From Candidatus Stackebrandtia excrementipullorum (lineage in GTDB: Bacteria > Actinomycetota > Actinomycetes > Mycobacteriales > Micromonosporaceae), in NCBI GenBank assembly GCA_019113825.1, contig DXGR01000127.1, forward strand, positions 1 through 64,000: a stretch of DNA of 64,000 nt, in the 5' to 3' direction. Positions 59,314 to 64,000 of the stretch are shown piece by piece. A program made the translations under genes and the position numbers. Numbering within the stretch: position 1 is the first letter of the stretch; every line of letters begins with the position of its first letter. Under the pieces are notes generated by a model that ran no database searches, was not told the origin of the DNA, and saw nothing but the letters and a program-made list of their open reading frames with translations.

Positions 59314-60045
59314 ATGGTGGCACCGATGATTGTCGCGCATCGCGGCGCGAACGTCGCTCTACCCGAGCAAAGCCTCGCGGCCTATGTCCGTGCCATCGAG
59401 CTTGGTGCCGATGCCATCGAATGCGATGTCCGGCTCACGAGGGACGGTCACCTCGTGTGCCATCACGATCGCACCGTCAACCGCACCAGTAACGGTACGG
59501 GCGCGATCTCGGACCTGACTCTGGCCGAGCTGCAGAAACTCGACTTCTCCGGTACGGCCGCTCGGAACGAGAAGCATCAGATCGTCACGTTGACGCAGCT
59601 CTTGCGCCTCGTGGACGAAGCTCCGCGACCTGTGCGTGTCCTGGTGGAGACAAAACATCCGTCCCGCTATGGGGCTCGTGTCGAGCTTGCCCTTCACCAG
59701 GCTCTCGCCTCGTACCCCCAGATGGACGTAACCGTCATGTCGTTCGCACGCGCCGCCGTCAACCGGTACCGCGCGATCGATGCGGCAATGCCGTTGGTGT
59801 GGCTGTTTCACCATCAGATCGGCGCCATCCCGCAGGCCGCTCGGACAATCGGCCCGAAACTTTCCTTCGCCAAGGCGAAACCCGAGGCCATCAGAAGCGC
59901 CATCGAAGAGGGCCGACGAGTTTTCGTATGGACTGTCAACACCCCTGCCGATGTCGAGTTCGTGGCATCACTGGGTGCCTCCGCAATCATTACCGACGAC
60001 CCGGCTATGGCATTGACCACACTTGGGCGACCCGTAAACGCATAA
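59314..60045 (+). CDS. Glycerophosphodiester phosphodiesterase
   Basis: 243 residues from ATG 59314; TATGCT (59301-59306) is 7 nt upstream (leaderless). TIM-barrel GDPD motifs: IVAHRGANVALPEQSLAAY (catalytic His and Arg), GADAIECDVRLTRDGHLVCHHD (metal Glu, Asp and second His), LVETKHP, and C-terminal VFVWTVNTPADVEF and AIITDDPAM. Hydrolyses glycerophosphodiesters to glycerol-3-phosphate. No signal peptide, so cytoplasmic. Confidence 0.93.
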   Translation: MVAPMIVAHRGANVALPEQSLAAYVRAIELGADAIECDVRLTRDGHLVCHHDRTVNRTSNGTGAISDLTLAELQKLDFSGTAARNEKHQIVTLTQLLRLVDEAPRPVRVLVETKHPSRYGARVELALHQALASYPQMDVTVMSFARAAVNRYRAIDAAMPLVWLFHHQIGAIPQAARTIGPKLSFAKAKPEAIRSAIEEGRRVFVWTVNTPADVEFVASLGASAIITDDPAMALTTLGRPVNA

Positions 60046-60297
60046 AGTGTGCGCATGACAACCCAGGGTTGCCGACCGGTGGCGGTTCCGGGCAAAAGGC
60101 CCATAACCACCCCATATTCAGACGACATGGGTATCACCCGGGCGACTGACGGGCGTGCCGTTTTGGCGCAGTAGCGGTATCTTCTAGACGAACCCACCGG
60201 CTGTTCGGTGGAAGAACCCGCAAGGTTCCCACCGGTTGCCCAATGAACCAGCCCCCTGGTTTCACAGCCCGACGACGTCGCGTTTGGAGGACAGCGG

Positions 60298-60723
60298 ATG
60301 CGGATGGTGGTGAACAGCCCCACCTCATGGCAGACCAGAGTGCCTCACCATGCTCGTAGTGCAGCCACGATTCGGCGATGGCTCGCCGAGGTACTAAGCT
60401 CCCTCGCCACTGCGCACCTGGCCGATCTTCACGCCATCGCCACGGAACTAATTTGCAACGCCGTACGCCACGCCACTCCCCTGCCCGACGGCGAACTGTC
60501 GGTCAGCTGCCGCTACGAGGACGGCGAACTTGAATTCGCGGTGACCGACGGCGGCAGCGCGTCATTGCCCAAACTTCGCACCCTTGACACCGGCGCACCC
60601 GACGGCCGCGGCCTGTTGATCGTGAGTGCGCTCGCCAACGCCTGGGGCGTGGAGGACGAACCAATCGGCCGTACGGTATGGGCCCGGCTGACACCCGGCA
60701 GGCAACAAGTTGTCCACCCGTAG
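60298..60723 (+). CDS. RsbW/SpoIIAB-like ATP-binding anti-sigma kinase-type protein
   Basis: 141 residues, GGAGGACAGC before the ATG. GHKL ATPase fold: ATELICNAVRHATP (N box), LEFAVTDGGSASLP (G1-type) and DGRGLLIVSALANAWGVE (G2). Such single-domain proteins in actinobacteria act as anti-sigma factors or regulatory Ser kinases and often control sporulation or stress. No cognate sigma or anti-anti-sigma gene is adjacent. The DUF5926 gene starts 9 nt after its stop. Confidence 0.85.
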   Translation: MRMVVNSPTSWQTRVPHHARSAATIRRWLAEVLSSLATAHLADLHAIATELICNAVRHATPLPDGELSVSCRYEDGELEFAVTDGGSASLPKLRTLDTGAPDGRGLLIVSALANAWGVEDEPIGRTVWARLTPGRQQVVHP

Positions 60724-60732
60724 GCTCTTGCT

Positions 60733-61617
60733 GTGAGTAAGCGACGCAAACACGGCGCCAAGAGCGCCACAACGCGCAAGCAGAAGATCCGTGACGTGTT
60801 CGTCGCCCGGCCGTTCGAGGGCCTGGCCGGCGAAGGAGACTGGATCGCCATGCGTGAACTGCTTCCGGCCGCGACCGCGCCGTTGAAGCTCAAGCCCGAG
60901 TACACCGACCAGGTCGGCGACCGAAAACTGATCGTGACCACGGTCCTTCCGTTGGCGTGGCCCGCCATGAGTCGCGCCGACAACACCGTATTCGTCGCGA
61001 TGCAACGCCAGTTCCAGTCAGGTGACGTCAGCCGCGACATCGCGGCCTCGCTGTTGGCGGCGTTGGCGGCCGAACCGGGCCACCCGGTCGCGGTTCCCGC
61101 GAGGCCGGGCGTGGGACCACGTCTGCAGGATCTGTTGGCCAACGACGAACTCGACGTCACGTTGCACGAAAACTTCGACTACTGGCTCAGCGACGACACC
61201 GACGCCGGCGACCCGCAGATCGCGGCGAGTATGGAACGTGCCAACGCGTCGGTGTATCCGACGACGGCTCTGGCGACCGCCGACGGTGCCTACTGGTGCT
61301 CGACGCCGGATCAGACACACGTACGTATCGTGCTACCCGAGGACGAAGATTCCGCCCTGGACGGCCTCGCCCGTCTGCGCGCCGCCGATGAGCTCAAACT
61401 CACCGAGGAATCGAAATTCGCGGGGATGTTCCGAGCGCACGGTCTGCTGGTTCCCGTGTGGGACCTCCCTCGGGAAGCCACTGCGGAGGACTGCGAAGCA
61501 CCCGTGTCGGAGTTCATGAAGCGTTACGCCACGGCCCTCACCGAGTCCGAACCGTTGAACAGCACCCAGCGCCGCTCCCGCGACGGGCTCGTCGGACGAC
61601 AACTGACTTTGCGCTAG
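60733..61617 (+). CDS. DUF5926-like conserved actinobacterial protein
   Basis: 294 residues from GTG 60733; TAGGCT (60721-60726), overlapping the previous stop codon, is 6 nt upstream, so it probably has its own leaderless transcript. Basic N terminus (SKRRKHGAKSATTRKQKIRD), then VARPFEGLAGEGDWIAMREL, DRKLIVTTVLPLAWPAMSR, and an acidic middle. I recall this layout as DUF5926; no enzymatic motif is obvious and function is unknown. Confidence 0.75.
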   Translation: MSKRRKHGAKSATTRKQKIRDVFVARPFEGLAGEGDWIAMRELLPAATAPLKLKPEYTDQVGDRKLIVTTVLPLAWPAMSRADNTVFVAMQRQFQSGDVSRDIAASLLAALAAEPGHPVAVPARPGVGPRLQDLLANDELDVTLHENFDYWLSDDTDAGDPQIAASMERANASVYPTTALATADGAYWCSTPDQTHVRIVLPEDEDSALDGLARLRAADELKLTEESKFAGMFRAHGLLVPVWDLPREATAEDCEAPVSEFMKRYATALTESEPLNSTQRRSRDGLVGRQLTLR

Positions 61618-61644
61618 ACACGACCACAAAGGCGTAAGGACACC

Positions 61645-62910
61645 ATGGACCGGTTGCGGCGTGAACCGCTGTATCTCGATCTGGCCCTGTACGGGTTGGC
61701 CGCGTTGTTCGCGGTCTACACAGCCGTCACCACGACACTTCCCGTGCACGGTTTTTGGGGCATGATCGTCCTCGGAGGCTACGTCCCGGCGGCTCTCCTG
61801 ACGATCATGTTCCTCACTCAACCGGCGGTCGCGGTCACCAACCGGTTGGTTGTCGCGATCGGATGTGGCGTCGCGGTCACCGCTTTCCCACTGGTTGCGC
61901 AGGTGATTGACCGTGCTCACGGCGTCGCAGGCCGTGCCCAGGAGGAAGTCATCGTGATCGAGGCTTCCGGTATACGACTGTGGGAAAGCGGTAGCCCATA
62001 CCTGACGTCTCAACAGATAGCGGCGGAACCGGACCCGTTGCTGATCTACAACCCGTACCAGCCCGGCATGTCGCTGTTCGGTCTGCCCAGGGCGTGGTTC
62101 GGCGAGCATTGGTTCACCGATGCCCGTATCTACTTCGCCATCGTCACGCTGGTCGCCGTGTGGGCGGCGGTGCGGCTGCTCGCTGCGCGGCAGGTGACGA
62201 AGTCGGCCACGATTCGTGGTATTCAAGCGTTCTTCGTCCTGCCGATTTCTGCATTGACGTTGGCGACCGGCGGAAACGACCTCCCCGTGGTGTCGTTGTG
62301 CGTCCTGGGGTTGGTGGCCTTCGCCGTGGACCGGCCGAAAGTCGCAGGTCTTGCGGTGGGCATGGCAGCCGCCTTGAAGCTGTTCGCTTGGCCGGTCCTC
62401 ATCGTGGTATTCGTTCTGGCTTGGCGTAAAGGCGTGGCCTCGCGTTTCGCGCCGGCCGCCGTGGGGCTGCCACTGCTGACCCTCGTGCCGTTCCTGATAA
62501 CAGGGGCCGGCGCCTTCTACGACAACGTCTTCGCGTACCCGATGGGACAAGGGGTCATTCAGTCCACAGCCGCGTCTCCGCTCCCCGGTTATCTTCTGGC
62601 GGCAAACGTTCCGGGGGGAGTCGCCATTACGCTTGCTCTCCTGGGGCTCGTGGGCGCCGGATTCGCGCTGTACCTGTGGCGTCGGCCTGTCCAACACGCG
62701 TATACGGCTGCCGCCATATGTGCCACCGGTTTGGGTATGGCCATGTGCCTCATGCCGTCGAGCCGGTTCGGTTATCTGCTGTACCCGGCCGTGTTCGGGG
62801 TCTGGTGGTGGATTCTTCGAGACGTGGAGGAGCCCCGTTCCCCATGGGCCGTGGGCGCTCGGCGTGGCGATAACGGTTCAACAGCCATGGTGGGGACCGA
62901 CTCCACTTGA
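61645..62910 (+). CDS. Polytopic GT-C type glycosyltransferase-like membrane protein
   Basis: 421 residues, about ten membrane segments. The first extracytoplasmic loop contains VIVIEASGIRLWESGSPYLT and LLIYNPYQPGMSLFGLPR, placing acidic residues near the membrane as in GT-C (DUF2029/GT87) mannosyltransferases that use polyprenyl-linked sugars. AAALKLFAWPVLIVVF and FGYLLYPAVFGVWWWIL are typical later segments. AAGGAC lies before the ATG. Probably adds sugars to lipids or wall polymers (inference). Confidence 0.75.
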   Translation: MDRLRREPLYLDLALYGLAALFAVYTAVTTTLPVHGFWGMIVLGGYVPAALLTIMFLTQPAVAVTNRLVVAIGCGVAVTAFPLVAQVIDRAHGVAGRAQEEVIVIEASGIRLWESGSPYLTSQQIAAEPDPLLIYNPYQPGMSLFGLPRAWFGEHWFTDARIYFAIVTLVAVWAAVRLLAARQVTKSATIRGIQAFFVLPISALTLATGGNDLPVVSLCVLGLVAFAVDRPKVAGLAVGMAAALKLFAWPVLIVVFVLAWRKGVASRFAPAAVGLPLLTLVPFLITGAGAFYDNVFAYPMGQGVIQSTAASPLPGYLLAANVPGGVAITLALLGLVGAGFALYLWRRPVQHAYTAAAICATGLGMAMCLMPSSRFGYLLYPAVFGVWWWILRDVEEPRSPWAVGARRGDNGSTAMVGTDST

Positions 62911-62945
62911 GCACTGGGCTTCTTTTACAGGTACCGTTTATGGGT

Positions 62946-63299
62946 ATGGAGATGACCTGTCCCAAGTGTCACGCCAAAATGCGTCAGTTCGAACGTAACG
63001 GCGTCACGATCGACCAGTGCACGGAATGCCGCGGAATCTTTCTCGACCGGGGTGAGCTCGAACACCTCATCGACGCAGACGCGAAGTTCAACGCCGGTAA
63101 TCCGCCACCCGCTGCGGCCGCAGCCGGGCCGCCGCCCACGCAGTCGGCGCCCCCTCCGGTGGCTCCGGCTCCGGGGCATTATCCGCCGCCGGCGTCCCCG
63201 TACGGACACGGGCAGCCGTACTACAAGCACAGTTACGGGCACGGTTACGGGTACAAGCGGAAGCGCCGCAAAAGCTTTTTTGAGGAACTGTTCGACTAA
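62946..63299 (+). CDS. Zinc-ribbon (zf-TFIIB type) protein
   Basis: 117 residues from ATG 62946; TACCGT (62932-62937) lies 8 nt upstream, and ATG 62940 or 62952 are alternatives. EMTCPKCHAKMRQFERNGV then IDQCTECRGIFLDRGELEHL gives two CxxC pairs forming a zinc ribbon. A Pro/Ala-rich linker and a Tyr/Gly/His-rich stretch (YYKHSYGHGYGYKRKRRKS) follow, then FFEELFD. Family function is unknown; the C-terminal tail is typical. Confidence 0.85.
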   Translation: MEMTCPKCHAKMRQFERNGVTIDQCTECRGIFLDRGELEHLIDADAKFNAGNPPPAAAAAGPPPTQSAPPPVAPAPGHYPPPASPYGHGQPYYKHSYGHGYGYKRKRRKSFFEELFD

Positions 63300-63335
63300 A
63301 CGGTCGTCGGCCGCGCGTATCAACGCCCGGTTTGC

Positions 63336-63370
63336 AATAAGGGGCACCGCTTCAGGCGGTGCCCCTTATT
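63336..63370. terminator. Bidirectional terminator between convergent genes
   Basis: A perfect 15-bp stem (AATAAGGGGCACCGC / GCGGTGCCCCTTATT) with a 5-nt loop TTCAG, A/T-rich at both ends. Confidence 0.92.
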
Positions 63371-63373
63371 GTG

Positions 63374-64000
63374 TCAACGCAACGGCGGCCGGTTCCATGT
63401 CCACACGTAACCGGCGTCCTCACTCGCGACGGCCCCATCGCAAAGCTCAAGCGGACGGAACGTGTCGATCATGACAGCCAGTTCGTCGAAGTAGTCCACA
63501 CCGATCGCGCGTTCGGGTGCACCGGGCTGCGGGCCGTGGGTGAACCCGGACGGGTGCAGCGATATCGAACCCTGTTCGATACCCGATCCCTTGCGCGCTT
63601 CATAGTTCCCACCGGTGTAGAACATGACCTCGTCGGAATCGACGTTGTGGTGGTTGTAGGGAACCGGAATGGCGTCGGGGTGGTAGTCGACCTTTCGGGG
63701 AACGAACGAGCAGATGACGAAGTTCGGCCCTTCGAAGGTTTGGTGCACCGGCGGCGGCTGATGGATACGACCGGTGATCGGTTCGAAGTCGTGAATCGAC
63801 AGAACCCACGGGTAGAAGTGGCCGTCCCAACCGACGACGTCGAACGGGTGCTGCGCGTACGTGAACTTCGTCCACACCGTCTTGGACCCTCGACCGCGGT
63901 GTTGCACGTATACGTCGACGTCCTCACCGTCCATCAGCAGCGGCGCCTCCGGGCCGCGAATATCACGTTCGCAGTACGGGGAGTGTTCCAGGAACTGGCC
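63374..64000 (-). CDS. hmgA: Homogentisate 1,2-dioxygenase, C-terminal part (5' end outside window)
   Basis: The frame is open to the window edge (reads GQFLEHSPYCERDIRGP upstream of Met 63934), giving 208 residues of a protein normally near 400. HmgA cupin core: YAQHPFDVVGWDGHFYPWVL, VHQTFEGPNFVICSFVPRK, the iron-ligand block YNHHNVDSDEVMFYTGG (His and Glu) and HPSGFTHGPQPG (His). It opens the homogentisate ring in tyrosine and phenylalanine breakdown, using Fe2+ and O2. No partner genes (fahA, maiA) are visible in this window. Confidence 0.94.
   Translation of the reverse strand, partial: GQFLEHSPYCERDIRGPEAPLLMDGEDVDVYVQHRGRGSKTVWTKFTYAQHPFDVVGWDGHFYPWVLSIHDFEPITGRIHQPPPVHQTFEGPNFVICSFVPRKVDYHPDAIPVPYNHHNVDSDEVMFYTGGNYEARKGSGIEQGSISLHPSGFTHGPQPGAPERAIGVDYFDELAVMIDTFRPLELCDGAVASEDAGYVWTWNRPPLR

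Noticed and set aside
1..64000. CRISPR array, prophage, transposon or integrative element
   Set aside because: No regularly spaced repeats, transposase, integrase, recombinase or phage structural genes were seen; tRNA genes have no flanking direct repeats of their 3' ends.

Overview
The window is chromosomal DNA of a high-GC actinobacterium, probably a filamentous or sporulating one. Support comes from CarD, the rpsF-ssb-rpsR-rplI block, WXG-type type VII secretion proteins, two multi-domain chaplin-like proteins, actinobacterial families (CarD, a DUF5926-like protein, an Rv0338c-like Fe-S reductase), and many genes whose -10 hexamer (TANNNT) lies 6-8 nt before the start codon, the signature of leaderless mRNAs. 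Chaplins together with this gene order point towards Micromonosporales, Glycomycetales or relatives; this is inference. No prophage, transposase, integrase or CRISPR array was seen.

Layout. 1-4.7 kb: cell-surface glycan genes (LCP-family ligase end, WecB/TagA glycosyltransferase, divergent GDP-fucose genes fcl and gmd) around a quinone oxidoreductase, then tRNA-Ser(UGA). 5-9.5 kb: class II aldolase, carD, ispF, a TPR membrane protein and a lipoprotein. 9.5-13.4 kb: replication and ribosome block, dnaB (-), a cluster of DnaA boxes, rplI, rpsR (zinc-free form), ssb, rpsF. 13.5-16.7 kb: two 281-aa chaplin-like proteins and a secreted protein. 16.9-20.2 kb: HMG-CoA lyase and biotin carboxylase under a TetR regulator with a perfect 24-bp palindromic operator. 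20.3-23.4 kb: membrane protein and an orphan WXG/YbaB-like type VII secretion gene set. 23.5-28.6 kb: GH1 beta-glucosidase with its LacI/CebR-like regulator, then a large membrane Fe-S reductase. 28.7-34.3 kb: META lipoprotein, MarR, ADP-ribosylglycohydrolase, DedA, membrane protein, FAD dehydrogenase, cold-shock protein. 34.8-42 kb: hydrolase, pheA, purL-purQ-purS, purB. 42.3-49.6 kb: Hsp70/PQQ-propeller membrane fusion, tRNA-Ser(GGA), YciI, DUF4190, methyltransferase, cysteine dioxygenase with a Cys-Cys leader peptide, an NlpC/P60 hydrolase, and a frameshifted methyltransferase. 49.7-55 kb: glyoxalase-like protein, a type III PKS / methyltransferase / UbiA cluster, a lipoprotein and radA. 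55-64 kb: LacI regulator with paired operators and a coupled 63-aa ORF, TMEM165-type transporter, DoxX, glycerophosphodiesterase, RsbW-like kinase, DUF5926, GT-C glycosyltransferase, zinc-ribbon protein and the C-terminal part of homogentisate dioxygenase.

The most novel signal is a dispersed intergenic element of about 105-114 bp found five times (626-730, 7935-8041, 28622-28725, and on the minus strand 34665-34771 and 42017-42130). Each copy has a 22-nt GGGGGCC...CCCC box, a 55-66 nt spacer, and two DnaA-box-like 9-mers 17-19 nt apart. Together with the nine-box cluster in front of dnaB this suggests a distributed DnaA-binding system near the chromosome origin; the function is inference.
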